Assembly: GCF_002355375.1 (NCBI RefSeq)
Contig: NZ_AP017312.1
Coordinates: forward strand, 1,629,001-1,693,000
From: Aneurinibacillus soli
GTDB lineage: Bacteria; Bacillota; Bacilli; Aneurinibacillales; Aneurinibacillaceae
Direction: 5' to 3'
Length of the DNA stretch: 64,000 nucleotides
A model generated the notes under the pieces. That model did not search any database, was not told where the DNA came from, and saw nothing but the letters and a program-made list of their open reading frames with translations. Positions 17,016 to 28,782 of this stretch are shown piece after piece (within the stretch, counting starts at the first letter, position 1; each line of letters starts with the position of its first letter). A program made the translations under genes and the position numbers.

Positions 17016-18383
17016 ATGAAGAAAGATTTTGTAGATGTACATGAAACTCCGGCGCTGCACAAGCTATTGCCGTTGAGCCTGCAACACTTGTTCGCCATGT
17101 TTGGCGCAACGGTGCTTGTCCCGTTGATTACAGGCCTTGATGTATCCGTGGCCCTTTTGACAAGCGGGATTGGAACACTCTTGTTCCTATTGATTACGAA
17201 AGGAAAGCTGCCGAACTATCTCGGTTCTTCCTTCGCCTTTATCGGTCCGATCATGACCGTGATGAAAAGTCAGGGAATTGGAGCCGCCATGCTTGGCTGT
17301 ATGATGGCCGGTGTCCTATATTTGATCGTGGCACTAATTGTAAAAATATCTGGTGTTAATTGGCTGAACCGCCTGCTTCCACCGGTCGTGATCGCTTCGA
17401 TTATTGTGGTGATTGGATTAAGTCTTTCCGGTGTTGCGATTGGCTGGGCCGTTAATGATCCGGTTCTATCAACACCTCTCAAACCAGTTTACTCGCTTAA
17501 AGCGATTGAAATTGCAGCCGTTACGATGTTTACAACTGTTATTGCGATGATTTTCTTCCGGGGATTTTTATCCGTAATCCCGATTCTTACAGGTATGATT
17601 GTCGGGTATGTATACACAGCACTGCGCAGTCCGCAGTGGATTGACATGACGAAAGTTCATGAAGCACCATGGTTTGTGACACCGAGCATGTGGATGAACA
17701 AGCACTTTGTGACCGGGCAGGTACTCGATGCCTTCACATCATCCTCTGCATGGCTTGCTGCACTGATTGTTGCACCAGTCGCATTCGTAACGTTAGCTGA
17801 GCACCTTGGCCACCTGCTTGTTACATCGAACATTATGCAACGTGACCTAATGCGTGATCCAGGCTTGCATCGCTCCTTGCTTGGAGATGGGGTTGCGATC
17901 ATGCTGGCTTCCTTCCTTGGTGGACCACCAAGTACCACATACGGTGAGAATATGGGCGTACTTGCGATTACAAAAGTGTACAGCCGTGTCGTAATCGGAG
18001 GGGCAGCCGTACTGGCGATCATCTTCGCCTTCGTTGGTAAGATTGGCGCATTCCTTATGACGATTCCCCATCCGGTACTCGGGGGTGTAACAGTCGTCCT
18101 GTTCGGGATCATTGCTGCACAGGGGATGCGGATGTACGTCGAACATAAGATTGATTTTTCCCACAAGCGCAACATGGTGATCTCAGCAATCGTGCTGGTA
18201 ACTGGAATTGGTGGGTTTAAAATGGACTTCCATGAAATTAAATTCAGTAACTTCCTGGCCCACCTGACAATTGATAACATCGCGATGGCCACGATTCTTG
18301 GGGTATTCCTGCATGCGATTCTGCCGAATAAGGAAGTCGCATTCGGTGAGTCCGCCGCTGAACTTCATAAGCAAGTGTCATAA
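17016..18383 (+). CDS. pyrP: Uracil permease (NCS2 family)
   Basis: Membrane uracil:proton symporter of 455 residues with about 12-14 membrane segments, between pyrR and the biosynthetic genes as in B. subtilis. Family features include QHLFAMFGATVLVPLITGLD, the substrate-site segment VTLAEHLGHLLVTS, GGPPSTTYGENMGVLAITKVYSR and a late NFLAHLTIDNIAMATILG helix. Lets the cell use external uracil when PyrR control is relieved. ATG 17016 follows GGGAAGGAG. Confidence 0.95.
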   Translation: MKKDFVDVHETPALHKLLPLSLQHLFAMFGATVLVPLITGLDVSVALLTSGIGTLLFLLITKGKLPNYLGSSFAFIGPIMTVMKSQGIGAAMLGCMMAGVLYLIVALIVKISGVNWLNRLLPPVVIASIIVVIGLSLSGVAIGWAVNDPVLSTPLKPVYSLKAIEIAAVTMFTTVIAMIFFRGFLSVIPILTGMIVGYVYTALRSPQWIDMTKVHEAPWFVTPSMWMNKHFVTGQVLDAFTSSSAWLAALIVAPVAFVTLAEHLGHLLVTSNIMQRDLMRDPGLHRSLLGDGVAIMLASFLGGPPSTTYGENMGVLAITKVYSRVVIGGAAVLAIIFAFVGKIGAFLMTIPHPVLGGVTVVLFGIIAAQGMRMYVEHKIDFSHKRNMVISAIVLVTGIGGFKMDFHEIKFSNFLAHLTIDNIAMATILGVFLHAILPNKEVAFGESAAELHKQVS

Positions 18384-18390
18384 ACGCAAT

Positions 18391-18561
18391 CCTTTAAAAC
18401 AGTCCTGTGAGTCTGGTAAGGATGCCGTGAACGATGAAACGTAAAACTGCAAGCAAGCGTATAGCCATCCTGTCCGGTGAGACAGAAGCTCTGTGCAATG
18501 CTCGCCTCTCATCACACAGGGCTTCTTACCTTCACACAGGTTGAGAAGCCCTGTGTGTTTT
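18391..18561 (+). promoter_or_regulatory. PyrR attenuator 3 (between pyrP and pyrC)
   Basis: A PyrR site at 18391-18422 (CCTTTAAAACAGTCCTGTGAG onward, then TCTGGTAAGG) is followed by an antiterminator arm AGAAGCTCTGTG (about 18484-18495) and a terminator CACACAGGGCTTCT (18513-18526) with AGAAGCCCTGTGTG (18544-18557) and TTTT. The antiterminator arm pairs with the terminator's left arm (one G-U), giving the classic switch. In B. subtilis the third attenuator precedes pyrB; here it precedes pyrC. Confidence 0.88.
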
Positions 18562-18593
18562 GCTACATACTAACATTTAGGAGAGTGATATAT

Positions 18594-19892
18594 ATGGGAA
18601 CCATTCTAAAAAACGGAAAGTTGTTAGTTAATGGAGAAATCGTGGCGCTGGACATTCTGGTAGCCGGAAATAAAATTGTAAAAATTGCTCCGCAGATTGA
18701 AGGGGCAGACTACAAGATCGTAGACGTATCCGGCAAACTCGTCACACCAGGATTTATCGACATGCACGTTCATTTGCGTGAACCGGGTTTTGAAGCGAAA
18801 GAAACGATTGCGACTGGAACTGCATCGGCAGCACGCGGCGGCTTCACAACGGTAGCCTGCATGCCAAACACCCGTCCGGTTATTGATACACCGGCCACAG
18901 TCGAACTTATCCTCCAAAAAGCAAAAGAAGAAGGCAGCGTCCGTGTTCTGCCGATGGGTGCGATCTCAGTACGTGAGCTTGGCAAAGAGCTGACTGATAT
19001 GGCAGCATTGAAAGAAGCAGGAGTGGTGGCGCTCTCGGATGATGGAGTAGGCGTACAGTCGAGCAAAATGATGAAAGACGCGATGCACATCGCAGTCGAA
19101 CTCGGTCTGCCAATCGTCGCGCATTGCGAAGATGACAGCCTGATCGAAGGTGGCTGTGTTCACGAAGGCGTGTTTAGTGAGAAGCAAGGGCTTAAAGGTA
19201 TCCCATCGGAAGCAGAAACGATCCACATTGGCCGCGACATTATCCTGGCAGAAGCAACTGGTGCACACTACCACATCTGTCACATCAGTACAGCAGATGG
19301 TGTCCGTCTCGTGCGTGATGCGAAACAGCGTGGGGTAAAGGTAACAGCAGAAGTATGCCCACACCACCTCATCCTGTGCGATGAAGACATCCCGGGTGAT
19401 GATGCGAACTACAAAATGAACCCGCCGCTTCGCTCACAGCGTGACCGTGATGCGCTCGTAGCAGGATTGAAAGATGGCACCATTGATATGGTCGTAACGG
19501 ATCATGCACCGCATACAGCCGAAGAGAAACAACGCGGTATGGCACTTGCTCCATTTGGTATCGTCGGACTGGAAACAGCCTTCCCGCTCATGTATACGAA
19601 GTTTGTTAAAACCGGAGCGTTCACGCTTCAGGAAGTGGTGGATCGGATGACGAAAGTTCCGGCAGACGTATTCAACTTGCCATACGGCACAATAGAAGAA
19701 GGTGCGATCGCCGACATTACAGTCATTGACCTGGAGACAGAAAAAGAAGTAGATCCACAAACATTTGCAAGTAAAGGACATAACACACCATTCACAGGCT
19801 GGAAGCTTGCAGGCTGGCCGGTGCTTACGATGGTAGACGGTGTGATTGCATGGCAGGCAGATGATCTGAACGGAAAAGGAGAGGTTCACTAA
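18594..19892 (+). CDS. pyrC: Dihydroorotase
   Basis: Zinc amidohydrolase that cyclises carbamoyl-aspartate to dihydroorotate. 432 residues. Metal and substrate motifs: DMHVHLREPGFEAKETI near residue 60, MPNTRPVIDTPATVE, AHCEDDSLIEGG, HYHICHISTADGV, and TDHAPHTAEEKQ with the catalytic Asp. ATG 18594 follows TAGGAGAGTG; the frame stays open 39 codons upstream into the attenuator but without a start signal. Stop and carA start overlap (TAATG). The expected pyrB gene is absent upstream. Confidence 0.96.
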   Translation: MGTILKNGKLLVNGEIVALDILVAGNKIVKIAPQIEGADYKIVDVSGKLVTPGFIDMHVHLREPGFEAKETIATGTASAARGGFTTVACMPNTRPVIDTPATVELILQKAKEEGSVRVLPMGAISVRELGKELTDMAALKEAGVVALSDDGVGVQSSKMMKDAMHIAVELGLPIVAHCEDDSLIEGGCVHEGVFSEKQGLKGIPSEAETIHIGRDIILAEATGAHYHICHISTADGVRLVRDAKQRGVKVTAEVCPHHLILCDEDIPGDDANYKMNPPLRSQRDRDALVAGLKDGTIDMVVTDHAPHTAEEKQRGMALAPFGIVGLETAFPLMYTKFVKTGAFTLQEVVDRMTKVPADVFNLPYGTIEEGAIADITVIDLETEKEVDPQTFASKGHNTPFTGWKLAGWPVLTMVDGVIAWQADDLNGKGEVH

Positions 19893-20992
19893 TGGCAGTA
19901 AAAGCGAGACTCATACTCGAAGATGGAACCGTATTTGAAGGAAAATCATTCGGCGCCACCGGCGAATCGTTCGGTGAAGTCGTATTCAATACAGGAATCA
20001 CAGGCTATCAGGAAGTATTATCTGACCCGTCATACTGCGGGCAAATCGTAACAATGACCTACCCGATGATTGGCAACTATGGCATCAGCCGTGATGATTT
20101 TGAATCGCTTCGCCCGTTTGTTCATGGCTTCGTCGTTCGTGAACATTGCGAAGTGCCGAACAACTGGCGCAGCGAGCAGACGATTGATGATCTGCTCAAA
20201 GAATACAACATCCCGGGGATTTCCGAAGTGGATACTCGCAAGCTGACCCGCATTATCCGTCAGCACGGTACACTCAAGGGAATCATCACAACTTCTGAGG
20301 AGCCGGTAGAAGCGATCCTTGCAAAAATGAATCAGCCGCTGATGGAAGATCAAGTGGCTCGCGTATCGACGAAAAACATGTTCCCGGTGCCAGGACGCGG
20401 CCCGCGCATCGCACTCGTTGACTTCGGTGCAAAGTACGGGATTCTGCGTGAGCTGACGAACCGTGGCTGCGATGTGATTGTCGTACCGTATAACGTCACA
20501 GCAGACGAAATCCGTCGTATCCGCCCGGACGGCATTCTGCTTTCGAACGGACCTGGGGACCCGAAAAGCGTGCCACAGGCGATTGAGATGATTCAAAATA
20601 TACTGGGTGAATATCCACTGTTTGGCATCTGCTTAGGCCACCAATTGTTCGCACTCGCTTGCGGTGCAGACACAGAAAAGCTGAAATTTGGCCATCGCGG
20701 CGGCAACCATCCAGTAAAGGAACTCGCAACGGGCCGCACGCACATTACATCGCAAAACCATGGCTACACCGTAAATATTGAGTCAGTAGCTAGCACGGAC
20801 CTTGAGATCAGTCATGTCGCCCTCAATGACGGAACCGTCGAAGGGCTTTCCCATAAAACACACAGTGCCTTCTCGGTACAGTACCACCCGGAAGCAGCAC
20901 CGGGCCCGTATGATTCGAACTATCTGTTTGATCGTTTCTTAGAGAACGTAGCAACATTCGTGAAGGAGGACAAAAAATCATGCCGCGCTTAA
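19892..20992 (+). CDS. carA: Carbamoyl-phosphate synthase small (glutaminase) subunit
   Basis: Supplies ammonia from glutamine to CarB. 366 residues: an N-terminal CPSase small-chain domain ([20 protein letters not shown]) and a class I glutamine amidotransferase domain with the nucleophile in [15 protein letters not shown] and the His/Glu pair in [11 protein letters not shown]. Overlaps pyrC by one base and carB by 13 bases. Location in the pyr operon under PyrR control suggests the pyrimidine-specific enzyme. Confidence 0.96.
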   Translation: MAVKARLILEDGTVFEGKSFGATGESFGEVVFNTGITGYQEVLSDPSYCGQIVTMTYPMIGNYGISRDDFESLRPFVHGFVVREHCEVPNNWRSEQTIDDLLKEYNIPGISEVDTRKLTRIIRQHGTLKGIITTSEEPVEAILAKMNQPLMEDQVARVSTKNMFPVPGRGPRIALVDFGAKYGILRELTNRGCDVIVVPYNVTADEIRRIRPDGILLSNGPGDPKSVPQAIEMIQNILGEYPLFGICLGHQLFALACGADTEKLKFGHRGGNHPVKELATGRTHITSQNHGYTVNIESVASTDLEISHVALNDGTVEGLSHKTHSAFSVQYHPEAAPGPYDSNYLFDRFLENVATFVKEDKKSCRA

Positions 20993-23900
20993 CAGACGTT
21001 AAAAAAATCCTCGTAATTGGTTCTGGTCCAATTGTAATTGGTCAGGCTGCTGAATTTGACTATGCAGGCACACAGGCGTGCCAGGCACTGAAAGAAGAAG
21101 GTTTTGAAGTTATTCTCGTGAACAGCAACCCGGCAACGATTATGACCGACACGAATATGGCAGACAAAGTATACATCGAGCCATTAACAAAAGATTTTCT
21201 CGCTCGCATCATCCGTCAGGAGAAGCCGGATGGTCTACTTGCTACACTCGGCGGTCAGACAGGTCTGAACCTTGCAATTGAGCTTGATGAAGCTGGCATT
21301 TTGCAAGAAGAAAACGTGCGTCTGCTCGGCACAGATCTGACTGCGATCAAAAAAGCGGAAGACCGTGAACTGTTCCGCTCGCTGATGCAAGAAATTAATG
21401 AACCTGTTCCACCGAGCGACATCATCCATACAATCGAAGATGCGGTTGCTTTCGCTAACACGATCGGCTACCCGATCATCGTGCGTCCGGCTTACACACT
21501 TGGCGGCACAGGCGGCGGGATTGCGGCAAGTGAAGAGGAGTTGCGTGAAATCGTCGCAAGCGGCCTGAAATACAGCCCAATCACGCAATGTCTGGTTGAG
21601 AAAAGCATCGCAGGCTTTAAAGAGATTGAATATGAAGTAATGCGTGACGCCAATGACAATGCCATCGTTGTATGTAACATGGAAAACATCGACCCGGTCG
21701 GCATTCATACAGGCGACAGTATTGTAGTCGCACCAAGTCAGACAATCTCGGACCGCGAGTATCAAATGCTTCGCTCCGCATCGCTCAAAATCATTCGTGC
21801 CCTGAACATTCAAGGTGGATGTAACGTCCAGCTTGCTCTTGACCCGGATAGCTTTCAGTACTACATCATTGAAGTAAATCCGCGCGTTAGCCGTTCTTCA
21901 GCACTTGCGTCCAAAGCGACAGGCTACCCGATTGCCAAAATGGCGGCAAAAATCGCGGTTGGCTATAATTTAGATGAATTACAAAATCCGGTTACAAAGC
22001 AGACATACGCTTGCTTTGAACCGACACTTGACTATATCGTATCGAAAATTCCGCGCTGGCCGTTTGACAAGTTTATCTCGGCTAATCGCAAGCTCGGTAC
22101 ACAGATGAAAGCAACAGGCGAAGTCATGGCAATCGGTCGCACGCTTGAAGAATCGCTCCACAAGGCGGTTCGTTCACTCGAGATCGGTCTGCATAGTCTT
22201 GACCTGCCAGAAGCAAAAGAGCTGGCGCAGGAAGAACTCGAACGTCGCCTTGTGAAAGCGGACGACGAGCGCCTGTTCCTCGTCGTGGAAGGCATGCGTC
22301 GTGGCATGACAGATGAACAAATTCATGAATTAACGAAAATCGATTACTTCTTCCTCGCCAAATTCCGCAACATCGTGAATTTTGAAGCGAGCTTGAAGCA
22401 AGAAGCGGGCACACCGGATTATGAAACACTTCGCCAGGCGAAGCGCATAGGTTTGACCGACCGTCGCATCGCTGATTTAACGGGTACGATCGAAGCCGAC
22501 ATTACAGCGGCCCGCAAACAAGCAGGGCTTGTCCCAGTATACAAAATGGTAGACACATGCGCCGCTGAATTTGAAGCAGCAACGCCGTACTACTACTCAA
22601 CATACGAAGAAGAAGATGAGCGCGAAGAAACGAACAAAAAACGCGTCATCGTACTTGGCTCCGGCCCAATCCGTATCGGTCAGGGGATTGAGTTCGACTA
22701 CTCGACTGTACATGCCGTATGGGCACTCAAAGAAATGGGCTACGAAGCGGTTATCGTAAACAATAACCCGGAGACCGTTTCAACTGACTTCAGTACATCG
22801 GACCGCCTGTATTTTGAGCCGCTGTATCTTGAAGATGTGCTGCACATTATCGAAAAAGAAAAACCAGAAGGCGTCATCGTGCAATTCGGTGGTCAGACAG
22901 CGATCAACCTGGCAGCTGGACTCGAAGCAGCTGGTGTCAAAATTCTCGGAACAGATCTTGAAAATATCGACGCCGCAGAAGACCGCGAGAAGTTCGAGAA
23001 ACTGCTTCGCTCTCTCGACATCGCACAACCGCCAGGCAAAACAGTTACATCTGTAGAAGCCGCTGTGGAAGCTGCAAACGGACTCGGCTACCCGGTACTC
23101 GTTCGTCCGTCGTACGTACTTGGCGGACGCGCGATGGAAATCGTGTATAATGAAAGTGAATTGCTAACATACATGAAAGAAGCGGTTAAAATCAACCCGG
23201 ATCATCCAGTACTTGTTGATACGTACCTGATGGGTGCGGAAGTAGAAGTAGATGGCATTAGCGATGGCGAAAATGTCCTCATCCCGGGCATCATGGAGCA
23301 CATTGAACGCGCAGGCGTACACTCCGGTGACTCGATTGCGGTCTATCCGACACAGACGATTGCCCAGGAGCTGAAGGACGAACTGATCGATATGACAACC
23401 CGCATTGCCCGCGGTTTGAACATCAAAGGATTGCTTAACATTCAGTTCGTTATTCATAAGAACAAAGCATATGTACTTGAAGTTAACCCGCGTTCATCAC
23501 GTACTGTACCGTTCTTAAGCAAAATTACAAATCTGCCGATGGCAAACATCGCAACGAGAATTATTCTGGGAGCAACGATTCCGGAACTTGGCTACACACC
23601 TGGCTACCATCCAGAAGCTGATCACGTATCGGTTAAAGTGCCGGTGTTCTCGTTTGCCAAACTGCGCCGTGTCGATACAACGCTCGGACCAGAAATGAAA
23701 TCAACCGGGGAAGTAATGGGTCGCGATAAAAATCTGGCCAAAGCATTGTACAAAGGCTTGATTGCATCCGGCATGAAAATCCCGACACACGGCTCTCTGC
23801 TTGTAACGGTAGCGGATAAAGATAAAGAAGAAGCGTGTGACATCATCAAAGGCTTCAGTGTGCTCGGCTTCAAAATTATGGCGACAGAAGGCACAGCAAA

Positions 23901-24183
23901 ATACCTGGAGCAAGAAGGAATGCAAGTCACTCGTGTTCGCAAAGTGACCGAAGATGCTCCGAACATGCTCGATATCATTCGCGAAGGGGAAGCAAGCTTC
24001 GTACTGAACACGCTGACGAAAGGCAAATTACCTGCACGTGATGGCTTCCGCATCCGTCGTGAAGCGGCAGAGAACGGTGTAGTATGCTTCACATCACTGG
24101 ACACTGCACACGCACTCCTTAAAGTGCTTGAAGCGATCACATTTACAGCAGAATCAATGCCGCATTTTGAAGACGCAAAGTAA
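20980..24183 (+). CDS. carB: Carbamoyl-phosphate synthase large subunit
   Basis: 1067 residues, full length. Two homologous ATP-grasp halves, each starting with an [21 protein letters not shown]-like segment (residue 10 and again near 555, [20 protein letters not shown]), and a C-terminal allosteric methylglyoxal-synthase-like domain ([21 protein letters not shown] onward). The two halves phosphorylate bicarbonate and carbamate. The start lies inside the end of carA with AAGGAGGACAAA as SD. Confidence 0.97.
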   Translation: MPRLTDVKKILVIGSGPIVIGQAAEFDYAGTQACQALKEEGFEVILVNSNPATIMTDTNMADKVYIEPLTKDFLARIIRQEKPDGLLATLGGQTGLNLAIELDEAGILQEENVRLLGTDLTAIKKAEDRELFRSLMQEINEPVPPSDIIHTIEDAVAFANTIGYPIIVRPAYTLGGTGGGIAASEEELREIVASGLKYSPITQCLVEKSIAGFKEIEYEVMRDANDNAIVVCNMENIDPVGIHTGDSIVVAPSQTISDREYQMLRSASLKIIRALNIQGGCNVQLALDPDSFQYYIIEVNPRVSRSSALASKATGYPIAKMAAKIAVGYNLDELQNPVTKQTYACFEPTLDYIVSKIPRWPFDKFISANRKLGTQMKATGEVMAIGRTLEESLHKAVRSLEIGLHSLDLPEAKELAQEELERRLVKADDERLFLVVEGMRRGMTDEQIHELTKIDYFFLAKFRNIVNFEASLKQEAGTPDYETLRQAKRIGLTDRRIADLTGTIEADITAARKQAGLVPVYKMVDTCAAEFEAATPYYYSTYEEEDEREETNKKRVIVLGSGPIRIGQGIEFDYSTVHAVWALKEMGYEAVIVNNNPETVSTDFSTSDRLYFEPLYLEDVLHIIEKEKPEGVIVQFGGQTAINLAAGLEAAGVKILGTDLENIDAAEDREKFEKLLRSLDIAQPPGKTVTSVEAAVEAANGLGYPVLVRPSYVLGGRAMEIVYNESELLTYMKEAVKINPDHPVLVDTYLMGAEVEVDGISDGENVLIPGIMEHIERAGVHSGDSIAVYPTQTIAQELKDELIDMTTRIARGLNIKGLLNIQFVIHKNKAYVLEVNPRSSRTVPFLSKITNLPMANIATRIILGATIPELGYTPGYHPEADHVSVKVPVFSFAKLRRVDTTLGPEMKSTGEVMGRDKNLAKALYKGLIASGMKIPTHGSLLVTVADKDKEEACDIIKGFSVLGFKIMATEGTAKYLEQEGMQVTRVRKVTEDAPNMLDIIREGEASFVLNTLTKGKLPARDGFRIRREAAENGVVCFTSLDTAHALLKVLEAITFTAESMPHFEDAK

Positions 24184-24201
24184 AAAAGGGGGCGTACGCG
24201 C

Positions 24202-25924
<1,723 letters not shown>

Positions 25925-25925
<1 letters not shown>

Positions 25926-26647
25926 TGAACATGAATGAACGGATTATGGTCGCGCTCGACTATCCGAGTGCACAGGAGGCGGATCATTGTGTCCGTCTGC
26001 TCGAAGGAACAGGCGTCTATGTAAAAATCGGCATGCAGCTGTATTACGCAGCTGGCCCGGACTATATTCGGCAGATGAAAGACAAAGGCTATTCGGTGTT
26101 CCTCGATCTCAAGGTGCATGACATTCCGAATACAGCGCGTGGTGCCATGCAAAGTCTCGCCTCGCTTGGCGTGGATATGGTGAACGTTCACGCAGCCGGG
26201 GGCCTGAAAATGATGGAGGCTGCGCGAGAAGGACTGGAAAAAGGCACGCCGTCTGGACAGAAGCGCCCGCTGCTCATTGCGGTTACGCAGCTGACGAGTA
26301 CAACAGAGGCGATGATGAATGATGAACTTGGCATTGCTGGCTCAGTAGAAGACTGTGTGGTGCAGTATGCAAAGCTAGCGAAACAAGCCGGTCTTGATGG
26401 CGTCGTTGCTTCTCCGAAAGAAGTGCCGCTTATTAAAGAAGCGTGCGGCTCGGCGTTTTTAACGGTAACACCAGGCATTCGCCCGAAAGGAACCGATGCT
26501 GGCGATCAGCATCGCATTACAACGCCGTCGGATGCATTTAAATTAGGCTCGGATTACATTGTAATCGGACGTGCGATTACACAGGCAGCTGATCCAAAGC
26601 AGGCGCTGCATACGATTCTGGAAGAAGTGAAGGGGAGTGCGAACTAA
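25925..26647 (+). CDS. pyrF: Orotidine 5'-phosphate decarboxylase
   Basis: Converts OMP to UMP. 240 residues from ATG 25925, which overlaps the pyrD stop (TGATG); ATG 25931 two codons later is an alternative. The catalytic Lys/Asp array is in VFLDLKVHDIPNTA, the N-terminal strand is MVALDYPSAQEA, and the phosphate-binding end is TPGIRPKGTDAGDQHRITTP with IVIGRAITQA. Confidence 0.96.
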
Positions 26648-27285
26648 TGGGACAAACTGAACTGGCAAAACAAATCGCAGGCAAACTGCTTGACATTGAT
26701 GCGGTATCTCTCCGCCCGGACGAGCCATTCACATGGACATCTGGCATCAAAAGCCCGATCTACTGCGACAACCGGATGACGATGTCATTCCCGGACGTGC
26801 GCCGTCTGATCTACAAAAGCTTCGCGCAAAAAATTCGTGAGCAGTATCCAGATGCGCAGGTGATCGCGGGAACGGCGACAGCGGGCATCCCGCATGCGGC
26901 ATGGGTGTCGGAAGAACTTGGACTTCCGATGACGTATGTGCGCTCGAAGCCAAAAGGACACGGCAAAGGCAACCAGATCGAAGGCAAGCTCGATGCAGGC
27001 GCAAAAGTGATCGTGATTGAAGATTTGATTTCGACAGGCGGCAGCTCGATTGAAGCGGCGCAAGCGATTAAAGAAGCGGGTGGAGAAGTGCTAGCTGTGC
27101 TTGCCATCTTCTCGTATCAGTTCCCGAAAGCGGAAGCGGCGTTTGCGGAAGCGGGATTCGCTTTTGATACACTGAGCAACTATACAGCTCTGCTGGAAGT
27201 GGCGCAGGAAAAAGGAACGATTCGGGCGGACCAGCTCGATGCACTTGCTTCCTGGAGACAGAACCCGGCTGAATGGCAAGGGTAA
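26647..27285 (+). CDS. pyrE: Orotate phosphoribosyltransferase
   Basis: Makes OMP from orotate and PRPP. 212 residues with the PRPP-binding motif VIVIEDLISTGGSSIEAAQAI and the segments TWTSGIKSPIYCDNR and YVRSKPKGHGKGNQIEG, which contain the conserved flexible-loop lysines. Overlaps the pyrF stop by one base. Last gene of the operon; a structured repeat begins 8 bases after its stop and a terminator lies 320 bases on. Confidence 0.96.
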   Translation: MGQTELAKQIAGKLLDIDAVSLRPDEPFTWTSGIKSPIYCDNRMTMSFPDVRRLIYKSFAQKIREQYPDAQVIAGTATAGIPHAAWVSEELGLPMTYVRSKPKGHGKGNQIEGKLDAGAKVIVIEDLISTGGSSIEAAQAIKEAGGEVLAVLAIFSYQFPKAEAAFAEAGFAFDTLSNYTALLEVAQEKGTIRADQLDALASWRQNPAEWQG

Positions 27286-27292
27286 TGCATCA

Positions 27293-27583
27293 TCGGAAGT
27301 TTGTTTGATGGGATAGAGGTCAGCAAAGTATGGAGGCGGAGAGCGAAGAAGAGAGAAGTTCGTCGCGGTTTTATGCGTGGCAGGGAAGCGGGGGTTGTCC
27401 GCTCCAGGAGTCAGGCAGACTCGCCCGCAAAGCGCTTCCGAAGAATTGCTGAAGGAGCAGGTTGCGGGCAAAGGCCCCTCTGCCAGCCTCCTTCCGCTGG
27501 GGAAGCGCATAAAAAAGCTCCTTACTTTCTCTCTTCTTCGCTTCCGGCGTACTTTGCTGCTTACACATCAAATAAACTTCGAT
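27293..27583 (+). repeat. Structured intergenic element, copy 4
   Basis: Best-preserved copy. Outer stem: AGCGAAGAAGAGAGAAG near 27340 pairs with CTTTCTCTCTTCTTCGCTTC near 27530, flanked by CAGCAAAGTA/TACTTTGCTG and further out by GAAGTTTGTTTGATG against CATCAAATAAACTTC. Inner helices: TTATGCG 27371-27377 with CGCATAA 27506-27512; GCCCGCAA 27423-27430 with TTGCGGGC 27462-27469; a GAGTC/GACTC mini-hairpin about 27408-27422. Confidence 0.88.
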
Positions 27584-27606
27584 CATTGTCGTTATATATG
27601 TAAATA

Positions 27607-27650
27607 CAAAAAGCCAATGATGTCCTGTGCAGGATGTCATTGGCTTTTTG
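27607..27650. terminator. Bidirectional terminator downstream of pyrE
   Basis: AAAAGCCAATGA pairs with TCATTGGCTTTT, and the inner part of the loop is also partly complementary. A-run and T-run on both sides allow termination in either direction. Lies between element copies 4 and 5. Confidence 0.85.
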
Positions 27651-27668
27651 TAATTTTTCTTCCTTATT

Positions 27669-27832
27669 ATCGAAAGTTTGTTTGATGGAATAGAGGTCAG
27701 CAAAGTATGGAGGCGGAGAGCGAAGAAGAGAGAAGTGCGTCGCGGTTTTATGCGTGACAGGGAAGCGGGGGCTGTCCGCTTCAGGAGACTGGCAGACTTA
27801 CTTTGCTGCTTATCTGTCAAACAAACTTTGAT
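27669..27832 (+). repeat. Structured intergenic element, copy 5 (internally deleted)
   Basis: The left 130 bases repeat copy 4 with only a few differences, including the flank GTTTGTTTGATGG and the core GGCGGAGAGCGAAGAAGAGAG. Then the sequence jumps to the extreme right end (TTACTTTGCTGCTTA, CAAACAAACTTTGATTATTG), so the middle and the right stem arm are missing. The far flank (ATATGTAAA) also matches copy 4, pointing to a segmental duplication followed by deletion. A lone right-arm-like stretch (TCCTCTTCTCCCGTTCCTTC) follows at about 27870-27900. Confidence 0.8.
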
Positions 27833-27963
27833 TATTGCGATTACATATGTAAAAGCAGAAACTCATAGTTCCTCTTCTCCCGTTCCTTCACCACGCTTGT
27901 CGTTAGCAGATCCCGCCCGTTTTTGTGCTACAATAAGAAAAATATCCAGTAGAGGTGAATGGC

Positions 27964-28542
27964 ATGAGTGTACCGGAACGTGACTTGAAGCGGACATACA
28001 CATATCAGGATTATCTCGGATGGTCGGATGATGAACGTTTTGAGCTGATTGACGGGGTGCCATACGCGATGAGTCCTGCACCTTCGCGAAAGCATCAACA
28101 AGTTTCAGGTGGATTGTTTGGAGAGTTTTGGAGTTACTTGCGGGACAAATCGTGCCAGGTATATGCGGCACCTTTTGATGTTCGTTTGGGTGTTGAAAAT
28201 GAAACGGATGACAAGGAAATCAATGTCGTGCAGCCTGATATTACAGTTGTATGCGATAAAAACAAATTAGACGATAAAGGATGCAAGGGAGCGCCAAACC
28301 TGATTGTTGAGATTCTTTCTCCTTCTACAGGCAAACGGGATAGATGGTTGAAATACAAGCTGTATGAACGGGCGGGCGTACAAGAATACTGGATTGTAGA
28401 GCCACAAAATGAAACGATTGAAGTGTATCGCTTGCTCAATGAACAGTATGTGTTATCTGGGGTGTATGGGAAAGAGGATAAGGTAGAAGTCGGCATTTTT
28501 GAAGATATGACGATTGATCTGGACTTGGTGTTTCGGGAGTAA
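27964..28542 (+). CDS. Uma2 family (DUF820) restriction-endonuclease-like protein
   Basis: 192 residues with the PD-(D/E)XK fold typical of the Uma2 family: QPDITVVCD supplies the acidic residue, LIVEILSPST the E-X-hydrophobic core, and KLYERAGVQEYWIVEP the later helix and strand. Members are widespread, often many per genome, with unknown function; some resemble transposon or defence nucleases. ATG 27964 follows AGAGGTGAATGGC. Stand-alone, between repeats, so probably accessory. Confidence 0.88.
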   Translation: MSVPERDLKRTYTYQDYLGWSDDERFELIDGVPYAMSPAPSRKHQQVSGGLFGEFWSYLRDKSCQVYAAPFDVRLGVENETDDKEINVVQPDITVVCDKNKLDDKGCKGAPNLIVEILSPSTGKRDRWLKYKLYERAGVQEYWIVEPQNETIEVYRLLNEQYVLSGVYGKEDKVEVGIFEDMTIDLDLVFRE

Positions 28543-28660
28543 AGAAAAAAGTATTGGATATGTATATGAAATCATTCGCCATGAAAAGCTACTGCTTTCA
28601 AGACAAGAGGGCGCGGAGTATTTAAAAATTGAACCGCAAGCTTTATATGAATTAAATTAA
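28541..28660 (+). pseudogene. Possible decayed coding fragment
   Basis: A frame of about 40 codons ending at TAA 28660 reads IGYVYEIIRHEKLLLSRQ, EGAEYLKIEPQALYELN, with protein-like composition but no start codon or ribosome binding site. It is in a different frame from the Uma2 gene just upstream. It could be the tail of a lost gene; I do not recognise it. Confidence 0.25.
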
Positions 28661-28717
28661 GTGATAGCAACATTCGATTAACAGGCAATTTAATAGCACG
28701 TAATTATGAGTAAAAAC

Positions 28718-28755
28718 AAGAAAAAAGCGCATGGATACCCACGCGCTTTTTTCTT
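28718..28755. terminator. Bidirectional terminator
   Basis: AAGAAAAAAGCGC and GCGCTTTTTTCTT pair around a 12-base loop. It follows the Uma2 gene region at a distance of about 175 bases. Confidence 0.75.
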
Positions 28756-28782
28756 GTTTTTTAGTTAGTAATTTCATCGATA

